64,000 bases of DNA from an uncultured Aquimarina sp. Its GTDB lineage: Bacteria; Bacteroidota; Bacteroidia; Flavobacteriales; Flavobacteriaceae. Positions within the stretch are counted from its first letter, which is position 1. Each line of letters begins with the position of its first letter. Location of the stretch: positions 1 to 64,000 of the forward strand of contig CANLMN010000010.1 in the NCBI GenBank assembly GCA_947492105.1, given 5' to 3'. Shown piece by piece: positions 27,736-36,154 of the stretch. Position numbers and translations under genes: made by a program. The notes under the pieces were generated by a model. The model worked only from the letters and a program-made list of their open reading frames with translations. It did no database searches and was not told the origin of the DNA.

Positions 27736-30700
27736 TGATAGAATATCCAAGAATTTTTTCGCTATCCACAGTTGGTGTGAGAAAGCACTATAATCAAGAC
27801 TACTTATTACATCAAGTAAGGACTGATTTTACCGGCAACAATGGTATCGGTAAATCGCTTATAGCAGACTTATTTCAACTCATATTTATTGGTCAAAAGA
27901 GCAAAATAAGTTTTGGCACCGAGAGCTTCAAAAATAAAGACAGACATATACATACTATACCTTATAATACTGATGATGCTTATGTTTTTATACATATAGA
28001 ATTTAAGAAAAATGAATTTATAACTATTGGCACTAATATAGGTAATAAGCGTAGCAGGCCGTTAAAGTCATTCTGGATATTAAATCAAGCCTATAATGAT
28101 AATGACAGAAAAGACCTTGAAACTTTAGCACTTCACGCAGATCAGTTAGCATATAGTAAAGATTTTTTAAAAGATGGTCAATTTTTGCCCATTAACCAGC
28201 TTGCAAGGCATCTTAAAAAGAATAAAAAAGGCTTTCTAAAATCCTTCACAGATTTAGAAGATAAAAAAGAATACTATGAGTTTTTATATACTAATGAGCT
28301 TTTGCCTATAAATCTTGCGATTGATGAAAATATGGACGCTTTCGCGAAAGTGATACAATCCTTTTCAAAAGCAAACTCATTAGATACGGAGAGCGATAAA
28401 ATTTTAAAGGATTTTCTTTTTGAGAATAGTTTGGATAAGCTTGAGACCAAATACAAATCAAACAAGGAGAAGCTTGAAAAACTTATAAATGAATACAATG
28501 AGCTGGACGAAGAAATACATACTATTGAGTTAAAACAAGAAGTATTAGGTAATCTTAAAGAGTTAGAGCAATTAAAAAACGATGCGCAACAAAATTATCT
28601 AACAGCTGAATACCATAGTAATTATTCGCAATACGAAACTGTTGCAAATAAATGCATAGGAACTTCTAATAAAATTGAAAAAGAGACAGATATCATTAGT
28701 AACCTAAAATCAGATCTACCAAAAATTTCTAAACAAATTGAAATTACAAAGTCAGATTATGACACCTATTTTAAAGCTCAAGAATCCTTTCCAAACTATA
28801 AAAATCTCTTTAATGCAAGAGCAGAAAAATTAGCAAGTCTTGATCAGCTTCAAAAAATGAAGCTACCTGAAATAGATCAAGCAAATTTAGTTAAGATAAA
28901 TATTGATGAATACAATCACCAGTCAATCATTGATAGGGTAAATAAACTTAATTCTGATTTAAAAAGATACGGTACGATTGATAAAATAAATGAGAAGACA
29001 TCATCACAGCTAAAAATTATTGCAGACTACAAAGCAGTCAAGAGCTCAGAGCTTGCTGACTTAGAAGCACTCAATCGTATTCTATCTGCTGGAGAAGATG
29101 GTTCCTTAATCGCACAGATTTTAAAAGACGGTAACAATCTTACTAAAGAACAGGAAACTGTACTGTTCGGATTGCTTAAAAATGTGGATTGGGGAAAACC
29201 AGATAATCCTACTAAAGGAAGTCAATACACTAAAGATAGTTCTCTCTTAAAATCTGAAAATATTGAAGAAGATAAGGTGAATTCCGGTTATTGGTTTGCA
29301 ATAGGTGCTTTACGAACCTTTGTACCTTACTCTAATGATAAACAGATATTTGCTGATACTGCTAAAATGAATGATGCTAAGAAAAAAAAGCAGAATGCAA
29401 TTAACGAGCAAGTAAAGTCTATCAATAATGAACTTGGCGAAATTTTAAAATTTGAGAAAGGAGATCCTTACGATTTGTCAGCGGTTGATGAGCTGAAAAA
29501 TCTTAATAAAGATTTTAAAGACTTTTCCTTATACGAAAGGTCAAAAATAGCAATGAGTATTGCCGAAAGTCTTTCTACTAAAATTACTCAAGACCAGAAA
29601 GACTTGGAGCTATCGTTGCGAGAATTAGAAGCACTTGAAAAGAAAATTCCAATTAAAATTACAGATGAGAAAATAGACGACCAGTTAACATCTTATATTC
29701 AAAAAGTAGCTGCTAAAAAGTCTGTCCATACAGATTTGCAAAACAAACTTGAGACTTCAAAATCAACCATAACCCAAAAGGAAGAAAATTTAGTCACACT
29801 TAAAGCGTTGCTTGACTCACAGGAGAAAGAACGCGATGAGCTAAAGAAAAAGTATGAGGGTGCGCTTATTATCTTTAAAACACGTTTTAGTCAGTTGCAT
29901 ATTCAGGATTTTGTGCCTACTAATATCAATCAAGTGAATGTAGAAAATCTTCAAAAATTATATAACACAAATAAGGACAATTACATAAACGCTTATGGTA
30001 AAGCATCATCCCGATTCGATACGACCAAAGATGATTTAGAAGTAAAAAACCAAATGGATGATCAGAATTATTCATTTGCGGTTTTAGAATTAGTGTTATT
30101 AGGACCAAAAATAAAACACACTGAAAATCTTGCCCCAGCACTAAAAAAATCTAATCAAAACAGAACTAAAGTAATGCAGGCCATTACGCAGGCGATGCTT
30201 CGTATATTCAAATTGACAAAAACAAAGTATCAAGACTTTGAAAAGACAGTCGAAGATTTGAATGATTTTTTTAACGAGCGACTGATTAGTGACAAGTACC
30301 ATTTCAAAATAGATTTTACGCCAAATGAAACATTCAAAATAGATTGGATGAAGAATTTACAGTCGTCCACTCAAGCCGCTTACTCGGAAGGAGAATTACA
30401 ATTTTCAGACTCAGTAGAAAGTTTTGTAGAAAAGATATTTGCAGAAACGACCTCCTACAATGAGAAGATAAAATTTTCAGACCTATTAGACCCAAAAACT
30501 TATTTTGATTTAAGTACCAGATTATTAGATAAAGATGGCATTGACCAGACAGGAAGTACAGGACAAAGCTATACCGCGATTGTATTATTAGGTATTGGCA
30601 GACTTTCAATTGTGCAAAAAGAAGATAGAAAAGGTGTCAAATTTTTAATACTTGAAGAAGTCTCTAATATGGATAAGGGTAATTTTAACACCTTTCCAAA

Positions 30701-30905
30701 TATTGCAAAAGAGTTTGGATATCAAATGTTGACAATGACACCAGAACCTTATGGCTCTAACGAAGACGAAGGCTGGTATTTACATCACTTAATTGAAGGT
30801 TACGAAGATGTTAATATCAATTATGCACCGCCAAGTAGCTATTTTAAAACTAATGAAGCCAGACAAGATCTGTCAGATTACTTAAATAATGTAAATGACC
30901 AATGA
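27735..30905 (+). CDS. jetC: Wadjet JetC (MksB-like SMC ATPase)
   Basis: A 1056-residue SMC-like ATPase, the loop-extruding motor of the system. The Walker A is GNNGIGKS at residues 34-41. Long coiled-coil arms (about 230-360 and 550-760) flank a central globular part. Near the C-terminus is the ABC signature-like GSTGQS followed by Walker B FLILEEVSNMD, with the catalytic Glu pair. The length fits MksB/JetC, which lack the full hinge of chromosomal SMC. An imperfect copy of the dispersed palindrome (28337-28352, AAAGTG end) encodes DAFAKVI in the first arm region. Confidence 0.92.
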   Translation: MIEYPRIFSLSTVGVRKHYNQDYLLHQVRTDFTGNNGIGKSLIADLFQLIFIGQKSKISFGTESFKNKDRHIHTIPYNTDDAYVFIHIEFKKNEFITIGTNIGNKRSRPLKSFWILNQAYNDNDRKDLETLALHADQLAYSKDFLKDGQFLPINQLARHLKKNKKGFLKSFTDLEDKKEYYEFLYTNELLPINLAIDENMDAFAKVIQSFSKANSLDTESDKILKDFLFENSLDKLETKYKSNKEKLEKLINEYNELDEEIHTIELKQEVLGNLKELEQLKNDAQQNYLTAEYHSNYSQYETVANKCIGTSNKIEKETDIISNLKSDLPKISKQIEITKSDYDTYFKAQESFPNYKNLFNARAEKLASLDQLQKMKLPEIDQANLVKINIDEYNHQSIIDRVNKLNSDLKRYGTIDKINEKTSSQLKIIADYKAVKSSELADLEALNRILSAGEDGSLIAQILKDGNNLTKEQETVLFGLLKNVDWGKPDNPTKGSQYTKDSSLLKSENIEEDKVNSGYWFAIGALRTFVPYSNDKQIFADTAKMNDAKKKKQNAINEQVKSINNELGEILKFEKGDPYDLSAVDELKNLNKDFKDFSLYERSKIAMSIAESLSTKITQDQKDLELSLRELEALEKKIPIKITDEKIDDQLTSYIQKVAAKKSVHTDLQNKLETSKSTITQKEENLVTLKALLDSQEKERDELKKKYEGALIIFKTRFSQLHIQDFVPTNINQVNVENLQKLYNTNKDNYINAYGKASSRFDTTKDDLEVKNQMDDQNYSFAVLELVLLGPKIKHTENLAPALKKSNQNRTKVMQAITQAMLRIFKLTKTKYQDFEKTVEDLNDFFNERLISDKYHFKIDFTPNETFKIDWMKNLQSSTQAAYSEGELQFSDSVESFVEKIFAETTSYNEKIKFSDLLDPKTYFDLSTRLLDKDGIDQTGSTGQSYTAIVLLGIGRLSIVQKEDRKGVKFLILEEVSNMDKGNFNTFPNIAKEFGYQMLTMTPEPYGSNEDEGWYLHHLIEGYEDVNINYAPPSSYFKTNEARQDLSDYLNNVNDQ
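28337..28352. repeat. Dispersed palindrome, copy 9 (variant AAAGTG)
   Basis: CGCTTTCGCGAAAGTG, one mismatch from the 16-mer, inside jetC in the AFAKA frame. The same variant occurs in the restriction-modification gene. Confidence 0.8.
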
Positions 30906-31837
30906 ATTGGGTAGCATTAAAATCATTAAATGAACTTTACAGAAATAAAGAAACCAAGATTAAGGAAACTTTAATTAAGGATTCTTTGTTTCAACACTTG
31001 CTGAATGATACCCAAGAAATCAAAGAAGGCTATAAGGTTTATTATTCTGATGATGAAGATTTTTTTGAGATGTATGAAGAAGAGTATCTAGAGAAGTTTA
31101 ATCAGTACTACGCATTTTTAGAAAACAATCAACTTTTAAAACCTCAAACCAGATTTGAAGAAGCAGATATCATAGAGCTAATGGATATGAAACGTCGTAT
31201 GGACAGCGGCGAACTTTTGCCAATTAGAAATCAAATAATGCAAAATGAGGAAACCGTCAGGAATGTGTCTTCTATGTTTTTCAAAAATGAAAAATATTTA
31301 ATTGGTAAGAAAGCTTTAATTGATGCCGTTAAACAGATGCTTCAAATTGATGAGCTTGCTGATGATAGAGATCAGCAATATATGTATCGTTTAGAATGTG
31401 AAGATCCTAAGTTAATTATTCTCTGTGAAAATTTAGACTTTTTAAAGAGACCTTCATTACCTAGAAAATACGGTTATGAACTTTGGTATGCTGGAGGGAA
31501 AAACATTGAAAAACTAAAATATTCCTATGACAGGAACTTGCCTATCTACTATTCCGGCGATTGGGATTATGATGGTCTACTTATTTTCAATATGGTTTGT
31601 AAACTTATTCCACAAATTAAGCTTCTTTATCCAACAGCTAGTTCTAAAAGCATCCTGAAATCAGAACACAAAAGTCTTTGGATGGACAGGGATAACCCTT
31701 CTAAATACTCCAATCTTAGTGTGAAGAATTTAGATAATAGGCACAAAGATATTCTAGTTAATTTAATAAAGAAAAATCACTGGATAACTGAAGAGGACAA
31801 TCATCTTAAAGAAATGGTTACTTTGATTCAAGATTAG
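30902..31837 (+). CDS. jetD: Wadjet JetD (MksG-like TOPRIM nuclease)
   Basis: 311 residues; overlaps jetC by 4 bp (ATGA). The N-terminal half is a helical arm (DUF3322-like). The C-terminal half is a TOPRIM/DUF2220 nuclease with the conserved Glu in LIILCENLDFL and the acidic DxD in YYSGDWDYDGL. JetD resembles the topoisomerase VI A subunit and cuts the plasmid trapped by JetABC. It is somewhat shorter than many JetD proteins. It is the last gene of the operon; the next gene, at 31882, is convergent and belongs to the element. Confidence 0.9.
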   Translation: MNWVALKSLNELYRNKETKIKETLIKDSLFQHLLNDTQEIKEGYKVYYSDDEDFFEMYEEEYLEKFNQYYAFLENNQLLKPQTRFEEADIIELMDMKRRMDSGELLPIRNQIMQNEETVRNVSSMFFKNEKYLIGKKALIDAVKQMLQIDELADDRDQQYMYRLECEDPKLIILCENLDFLKRPSLPRKYGYELWYAGGKNIEKLKYSYDRNLPIYYSGDWDYDGLLIFNMVCKLIPQIKLLYPTASSKSILKSEHKSLWMDRDNPSKYSNLSVKNLDNRHKDILVNLIKKNHWITEEDNHLKEMVTLIQD

Positions 31838-31881
31838 AATGATGTCACTTTACCAAAGTCATCAATAAGCTCTTCTGGCTA

Positions 31882-32409
31882 TTACTCAAAAGGATTAACC
31901 GCCGCAACAGTTCCACTAGGATAACCCCAAGCCACATATTGTGACTTACCTTCATCTATATCAAGATGAACAAATGTATTGCCTACACCTATGCGTTTAA
32001 AACCTACATCTCGTGCTGCCATCACAAGATTATTGCGGATTGTTCTAGAGGAAGCTCGGATATCAACAGCTTTACAGGCGGGCATTTTATGGGAAGAATT
32101 GCGCGCACCACCTACTTTACGATTGTGAGCGTCACTACGTGCTCCAGAGTTTATCCAACTGAAAATAGGGTAATTGGTTTTTACAGATAGGTTGTGCAGC
32201 ATCACTATAAGCCGTCTATCCATACAGTTTCCAGAACCAGGAATGTCTGGACTGTCAAAGACCGAGAAATCTACAGCGATACCTTTATGTTTATAAGTCC
32301 TAAATTTAGAGCTTGACTTGCTTAATCTAAAAGCCCAAAAAGCGCCACCCATAAGTAGCGCCATTGTGCCTAATCCTATATAAATATGACGGTTATTTTT
32401 TAACGCCAT
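31882..32409 (-). CDS. Membrane-anchored M15-type peptidoglycan peptidase
   Basis: 175 residues: an N-terminal transmembrane segment (IYIGLGTMALLMGGAFWAF), a short linker, then an M15A peptidase domain with zinc ligands in SSHKMPACKAVDI (SxHxxxxAxD pattern) and VHLDID. It would cleave peptide cross-links of the host cell wall. It is the last gene of the element's left block. Its ATG overlaps the stop of the 49-residue gene before it (TAATG). A virion-bound or lysis-time enzyme is inferred from the phage-like setting; an ordinary cell-wall enzyme is less likely in this company. Confidence 0.82.
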   Translation of the reverse strand: MALKNNRHIYIGLGTMALLMGGAFWAFRLSKSSSKFRTYKHKGIAVDFSVFDSPDIPGSGNCMDRRLIVMLHNLSVKTNYPIFSWINSGARSDAHNRKVGGARNSSHKMPACKAVDIRASSRTIRNNLVMAARDVGFKRIGVGNTFVHLDIDEGKSQYVAWGYPSGTVAAVNPFE

Positions 32410-32558
32410 TAAGCCTTGTCTTTACAATTGCAAGGCTTCTTTTTCTGCTGACTTTCCTTGTATCTCAAGTATAGATCAGAGCCTATTTTAATGGCACTCA
32501 ACAAGGTAAATGCTGCAAAAATGTAATTGAGTGTATTACTTCCTTTATCTACATTCAT
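32409..32558 (-). CDS. 49-residue membrane protein
   Basis: A short ORF between tightly packed genes. It starts with an ATGA overlap on the preceding gene and ends with a TAATG overlap on the M15 gene, which strongly supports translation. It has one membrane helix (YIFAAFTLLSAIKIG) and a polar tail with KKKPCNCKDK. Function unknown; the size and layout resemble small virion-membrane or lysis-accessory proteins. Confidence 0.7.
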   Translation of the reverse strand: MNVDKGSNTLNYIFAAFTLLSAIKIGSDLYLRYKESQQKKKPCNCKDKA

Positions 32559-32878
32559 TCTCTTTTCTTTTTATTGTAAATCTGAATTTCGGATTCCAGC
32601 TGTTCGATATATTTTTCAAGCTCTGTAATACGATCTCGCTGTTTAGTAATTGTGCGTGACATTGCGGTATTCTTATTCTCAAGCTGGCTGATGCGTTTTT
32701 CCATTTTTTCAGACCATTGCACCCAGTTGGTCACAATACTGTCATTAGCCTGAGCGTTAATGTGCCGTATCTCTGCATTTTTCAGTTTGCGCTGGATATT
32801 ATAATGCATCAATAATTCTATGAGCTTCCAGAAGCCCGTAGCGCCTAAAACAATCGCAACAATTTCATAAACATTCAT
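32555..32878 (-). CDS. Membrane-anchored coiled-coil protein
   Basis: 107 residues: an N-terminal helix (YEIVAIVLGATGFWKLIELL) and then an almost continuous coiled coil (about residues 45-105, heptads around ISQLENKNTAMSRT and ITELEKYIEQLESE). No enzyme motif. Part of the element's overlapping gene string; palindrome copy 10 lies just upstream of its start. It could be a spanin-like or virion-membrane component. I do not recognise the family. Confidence 0.7.
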   Translation of the reverse strand: MNVYEIVAIVLGATGFWKLIELLMHYNIQRKLKNAEIRHINAQANDSIVTNWVQWSEKMEKRISQLENKNTAMSRTITKQRDRITELEKYIEQLESEIQIYNKKKRE

Positions 32879-32890
32879 AACGTGGTCTTT

Positions 32891-32910
32891 TACGCTTTCG
32901 CGAAAGCGTA
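32891..32910. repeat. Dispersed palindrome, copy 10 (20 bp, intergenic)
   Basis: TACGCTTTCGCGAAAGCGTA, a perfect 20-bp palindrome in the 38-bp gap between two element genes. Confidence 0.9.
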
Positions 32911-32916
32911 ATTCAT

Positions 32917-33393
32917 TTAAAATTCATCAGTTGGTTTAGGTTCATCTCTTGGTACTACAAACTCACCACCGCCATTTCTAAAGTTGACATAGCGCAATGG
33001 AAGCTCGGCCAAATAAGGGTTCACATTGAGTATCACGTGATCTTCACTATCGACAAAAGTCCCGTAGAGAAACAATCTACCATCTGCATCTATCGCATAG
33101 TTAAAGGTATTTCCCTTTTCCGTCTGGCACAGTCCATAATAATCAGATTGATCTGTTACCAATGGAGCTGGTAAACTTACCTGCCAGCCGGCAATCTCAA
33201 GTTGTTTGGCGTTTCTAGCACGTAGGCGAATATCCTTCCCAACAACTAGATTTGCATTAATGACCGAGTACCGATTGCGTACTGGCGAGTGTAGTAAACT
33301 TGGCCCTAAATGTTCCGGCTTAACTTCTAAAATCTCTTGTGTATTTTCTATCGCTTTTGTCTCTTTTGAAACGCTATCACTTTGATATCCCAT
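32917..33393 (-). CDS. Soluble beta-rich element protein, unknown
   Basis: 158 residues, no membrane segment, predicted mostly beta (for example NYAIDADGRLFLYGTFVD and EDHVILNVNPYLAELPLRYV), with a Pro/Asp-rich acidic tail. It is one of the few soluble proteins in the run, so a candidate minor structural protein of a particle. It starts at an AAC-TAA-TT-ATG junction with the preceding gene. Family not recognised. Confidence 0.65.
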   Translation of the reverse strand: MGYQSDSVSKETKAIENTQEILEVKPEHLGPSLLHSPVRNRYSVINANLVVGKDIRLRARNAKQLEIAGWQVSLPAPLVTDQSDYYGLCQTEKGNTFNYAIDADGRLFLYGTFVDSEDHVILNVNPYLAELPLRYVNFRNGGGEFVVPRDEPKPTDEF

Positions 33394-33395
33394 AA

Positions 33396-33815
33396 TTAGT
33401 TGGCTATTAATATTCCTGAAAGAATCAACAAGCCACCGCCCAAAAGGATCTTATGGAACTTGCCTTGTTTCAGTTTTTGATTTTTAAATTTTAGTTGGTT
33501 TTCTAAAAAGAGAATCTGCTCATTGCTATTCTCTGAAACGGACATCAAATTGAGATTTTGCAATCTCAATCTCGACACCACAGAATCTTTCTTTACGAGT
33601 AAACTGTCCTTAAGAGTAATCGAAAAATCCAATCGTCTCACGATGGAATCCTGATACTTACCACGCTCTAATCTCAATGCAATCTCACGAGACTGTTCCA
33701 GATTAAAACAGAAGTGTTTCTCATTTTTTATGAGCTGTACTATCGGTTTTAAATCTTGAGAAATACACCAATAGCTCTGCATCGCTATAACTAGAAATAG
33801 TAGTAATTTTTTCAT
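33396..33815 (-). CDS. Exported coiled-coil protein with C-terminal membrane helix
   Basis: 139 residues: an N-terminal signal (LLLFLVIAMQSYWCISQ), a helical/coiled-coil middle and a C-terminal membrane helix (LLGGGLLILSGILIA). Its first 95 bp lie inside the end of the preceding membrane coiled-coil gene in another frame. Such nested exported/membrane pairs resemble Rz/Rz1 spanins of phages, but there is no perfect lipobox here, so the spanin reading is only a suggestion. Confidence 0.65.
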   Translation of the reverse strand: MKKLLLFLVIAMQSYWCISQDLKPIVQLIKNEKHFCFNLEQSREIALRLERGKYQDSIVRRLDFSITLKDSLLVKKDSVVSRLRLQNLNLMSVSENSNEQILFLENQLKFKNQKLKQGKFHKILLGGGLLILSGILIAN

Positions 33816-34071
33816 TGAGACTCGATTTTAATTGGCCGATTGTGACGGTGTTCTTACTTACCAAAGCTGTTAGGCTATCCACCTGCTTTTCCAGATCTTC
33901 AATCTCCAGGTCTAGCGATTGATTCTTAATAAGCAAGTTCTGGTTTTGTTCTTTCCAGTCGCTTGGTGTCCGTAGCTCATAGCCATTTTCCTGCGGAATG
34001 ATGATCTGCGTAAGCACAAGGACGACCACCGCAAAGAAGAAAATGGCAAAAATGATTTTCCACCTATTCAC
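33721..34071 (-). CDS. Membrane-anchored coiled-coil protein (spanin-like)
   Basis: 116 residues, GTG start overlapping the stop of the holin-like gene. One N-terminal helix (IIFAIFFFAVVVLVLTQIII) and a periplasmic coiled coil (LLIKNQSLDLEIEDLEKQV and on). The topology equals an inner-membrane spanin, and the next gene is nested in its 3' end. A lysis role is inferred from the order holin-like, coiled coil, exported coiled coil. Confidence 0.65.
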   Translation of the reverse strand: MNRWKIIFAIFFFAVVVLVLTQIIIPQENGYELRTPSDWKEQNQNLLIKNQSLDLEIEDLEKQVDSLTALVSKNTVTIGQLKSSLNEKITTISSYSDAELLVYFSRFKTDSTAHKK

Positions 34072-34396
34072 GCTTATCTGCTTTTTCAGGTTTAAAGAGT
34101 CGATTCAACACACTTTCTAAAATCAGCTTATGGAACACGAGTGCAAATACAAATGACTGCAATAGCATTTCTAACTTGTGCAACATCGTATCTCTAATAA
34201 AATAGACGATGATTCCATAAATCAATCCAACAATAAGTACACGGTAACGTGTCTTGATCTTAATACCAGTAAAATCTGCTAGCCAATCTGTAACTGGTTT
34301 CTGATTTAGACCAAAGGCAATAATGATGAACGTAAAAATGTACGCCCAGTCTAAGCTGGATAAGTAGTGAACTAAGTGTTTTAGGATGTCTGTCAT
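34064..34396 (-). CDS. Holin-like small membrane protein
   Basis: 110 residues with three hydrophobic segments (about 15-31 YIFTFIIIAFGL, 50-66 VLIVGLIYGIIVYFI, 78-95 LLQSFVFALVFHKLIL) and a charged KPEKADKRE tail, the class I holin pattern. It overlaps both neighbours by 4-8 bp. Holins release endolysins by pore formation; here three peptidoglycan hydrolase-like genes lie in the same run. Family membership is unproven. Confidence 0.6.
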   Translation of the reverse strand: MTDILKHLVHYLSSLDWAYIFTFIIIAFGLNQKPVTDWLADFTGIKIKTRYRVLIVGLIYGIIVYFIRDTMLHKLEMLLQSFVFALVFHKLILESVLNRLFKPEKADKRE

Positions 34397-34635
34397 TTCA
34401 ATTGATTTTTAAGGGTTTCTTTTATAGTTTTTATGTCTGCCGTAAGCAGGGATAATTGATGATTTGGGAACATATTTTTGGTCAAATGAGCCACCAGAAC
34501 AATCGTTGCACCAGATGCTAATAGCGCAATGATGATTTTGGTAAGCGTCTGATTGGTCATCGTGAGCGTGACTTCGGTTTTAATGCCATCATCATCTACA
34601 AGGCTGGATACAATATCTTTAATGCTTTTACCCAT
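34393..34635 (-). CDS. 80-residue single-pass membrane protein
   Basis: One helix in the middle (IIIALLASGATIVLVAHL), an acidic N-terminus and a polar helical C-terminus. It follows the preceding gene at the junction AAC-TAA-TT-ATG and overlaps the holin-like gene by 4 bp. Unknown; a virion-membrane type protein by setting. Confidence 0.65.
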   Translation of the reverse strand: MGKSIKDIVSSLVDDDGIKTEVTLTMTNQTLTKIIIALLASGATIVLVAHLTKNMFPNHQLSLLTADIKTIKETLKNQLK

Positions 34636-34637
34636 AA

Positions 34638-35120
34638 TTAGTTGGATTGGTTTTTAATGGATTCATTCATATCTAAGGCATTGAAGAGCGATTCTGTAAC
34701 CGTCTCGACTTTTAGATATTTTTCTACACGCTCTTGAACTTTTTCATCATAAACGCCAGTCACGATTCCAGCCCAACCGTAATTTCTTAGCAAATACACC
34801 TGCAAGCGTTCCACATTTTTTCCTTTGCTTCCCAATTGCAAAGGGAACTCATCTGCAACAGGTTTTTTAGGTAGTGTTTTGGGTTTCGGTGCGTTGGACT
34901 TTTTTTCAGGTGCAGGTGGTTTTGTCTTGACCACTTGCATTGTAGGTTTAAAACCTGTCTGTTTCGGTTTTAAAATCTCCTTTTTCAAGACTGCCGCCAC
35001 AGCTTGCTTTTGCTCTTCAGCATCTTCTCGTTTACTTTTCAGTAATTGATGGGTAATGATGCCGACACCGAGCAAACCGCCAGTAATACAAACTATCTTT
35101 ACGATGTTTTCCCGTTTCAT
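34638..35120 (-). CDS. Membrane-anchored peptidoglycan-binding-like protein A
   Basis: 160 residues: an N-terminal helix (IVKIVCITGGLLGVGIITHQLL), a Lys/Pro-rich linker (about 45-90), then a PG_binding_1-like domain (LGSKGKNVERLQVYLLRNYG...GVYDEKVQERVEKYL). It is paralogous in layout to the next protein upstream (35117), from which it starts with a 4-bp overlap. It would tether a membrane to the cell wall. Confidence 0.72.
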   Translation of the reverse strand: MKRENIVKIVCITGGLLGVGIITHQLLKSKREDAEEQKQAVAAVLKKEILKPKQTGFKPTMQVVKTKPPAPEKKSNAPKPKTLPKKPVADEFPLQLGSKGKNVERLQVYLLRNYGWAGIVTGVYDEKVQERVEKYLKVETVTESLFNALDMNESIKNQSN

Positions 35121-35614
35121 TTTCCTACCATTTTTAGCGCTCTACGCATTCCTGCGATATCCTTTTCTGTAAATTCGGATTTGCCCAATCGCTTTTTGGC
35201 AGCCTTTAATGTGAGCGGTCCAAAAACACCATCCACACCATCACGCTTTGATCCAGACTTACCTAAATTCTCTTTGTAAATCTTGAGATACGCCTGCAAG
35301 GTTTTTACATCTTGGTGACGTGTTCTGTATTTAAGTGGATAGCCAGTCTTGACGTATTTTATGCGTGGTGTAGATGAAGAGCTGGAAGATGATCCCGAAC
35401 TACTTGACACAGGAATGGTCGTGTTTATAGGAATTATCTGTGGTGTGCTCTCTTGGTTTTGAGCCAGGTCGCCTTCTTTTTGATCCTTCTTTTTCTTGTA
35501 GTACATATAGGCGACTGCACCACCTGCGAGTACAACGATCACACTACCCACAACAATGAGATCTTTGTTTTGTTCAAAAAAGGTTTTCTTAGGTTTGGTT
35601 ACGATTTTCTTCAT
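35117..35614 (-). CDS. Membrane-anchored peptidoglycan-binding-like protein B
   Basis: 165 residues: a helix near the N-terminus (LIVVGSVIVVLAGGAVAYMYY), a Ser-rich linker (SSSGSSSSSS), then a PG_binding_1-like domain (RHQDVKTLQAYLKIYKE...GVFGPLTLKAAKKRL). Same plan as protein A, so the two probably arose by duplication. A particle with an internal membrane could use them for wall contact at genome entry. This is inference. Confidence 0.74.
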   Translation of the reverse strand: MKKIVTKPKKTFFEQNKDLIVVGSVIVVLAGGAVAYMYYKKKKDQKEGDLAQNQESTPQIIPINTTIPVSSSSGSSSSSSSTPRIKYVKTGYPLKYRTRHQDVKTLQAYLKIYKENLGKSGSKRDGVDGVFGPLTLKAAKKRLGKSEFTEKDIAGMRRALKMVGK

Positions 35615-35616
35615 AG

Positions 35617-36144
35617 TTATTGGGTTTGATAATTAGGTAATTGGCGCACAGGATTATGCACATATTGTTTCATCTCTGATGCGCTTAAAAAACTGGACAA
35701 GTGTTTCCACAAATCCTGTTTGTACAATTGCCAGTATGCTTTTGAAAGGCTCGCTACTTGGGTTTTATCACGCAGGCGTTTGGCAAAAACGTCTTTGACC
35801 GCATCTTCATCATCATTAAAAGTTCCTTTGGCATTTTTGAGCTTTTTTGCCAAATTTCTGGCAGTAGCGTCGTCTAGTTTTTTAATCTTTCGTGGTGCAA
35901 TCCATTGTTGCACGTTGGTCAGGTAATTCATATCAAAAGGCTTGTCCCAGTTGGGTTCTCGTTTGATCGTGCCTTGATTTCCTGTGGACACTTGGATTCC
36001 AGAGCCTAGATCTTTACCAATGATTTGCTGAGCTTGTTGTTTTTCCTTTTTACGCTTTCGCGAAAGCGTAACAAACACACATACCGTAACTGCCGCCATT
36101 GTAGCGCCACCTATCATCCACCATCCTGTTTTTGTAATTTTCAT
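35617..36144 (-). CDS. Membrane protein with annexin-repeat-like domain, paralog 1
   Basis: 175 residues from the ATG at 36144, 10 bp after the preceding stop (a longer version would need a TTG at 36186 and overlap). N-terminal helix (WWMIGGATMAAVTVCVFVTL), basic stretch with LSRKR from palindrome copy 11, then helices with DDEDAVKDVFAKRLRDKTQV and LSKAYWQLYKQDLWKHL. This order (DEDA, short loop, SKAY, KDL) resembles one annexin repeat and is shared with the next protein. Family not recognised with certainty. Confidence 0.65.
   Translation of the reverse strand: MKITKTGWWMIGGATMAAVTVCVFVTLSRKRKKEKQQAQQIIGKDLGSGIQVSTGNQGTIKREPNWDKPFDMNYLTNVQQWIAPRKIKKLDDATARNLAKKLKNAKGTFNDDEDAVKDVFAKRLRDKTQVASLSKAYWQLYKQDLWKHLSSFLSASEMKQYVHNPVRQLPNYQTQ
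36051..36070. repeat. Dispersed palindrome, copy 11 (20 bp)
   Basis: TACGCTTTCGCGAAAGCGTA, a perfect 20-bp palindrome near the 5' end of paralog 1, read in the LSRKR frame. Confidence 0.9.
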
Positions 36145-36154
36145 TCTCTCGTTT

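Noticed and set aside
31838-31881. Attachment site or boundary between Wadjet and the element
   Set aside because: No direct repeat, tRNA or integrase seen on either side. The right end of the element is outside the window, so a boundary cannot be tested.
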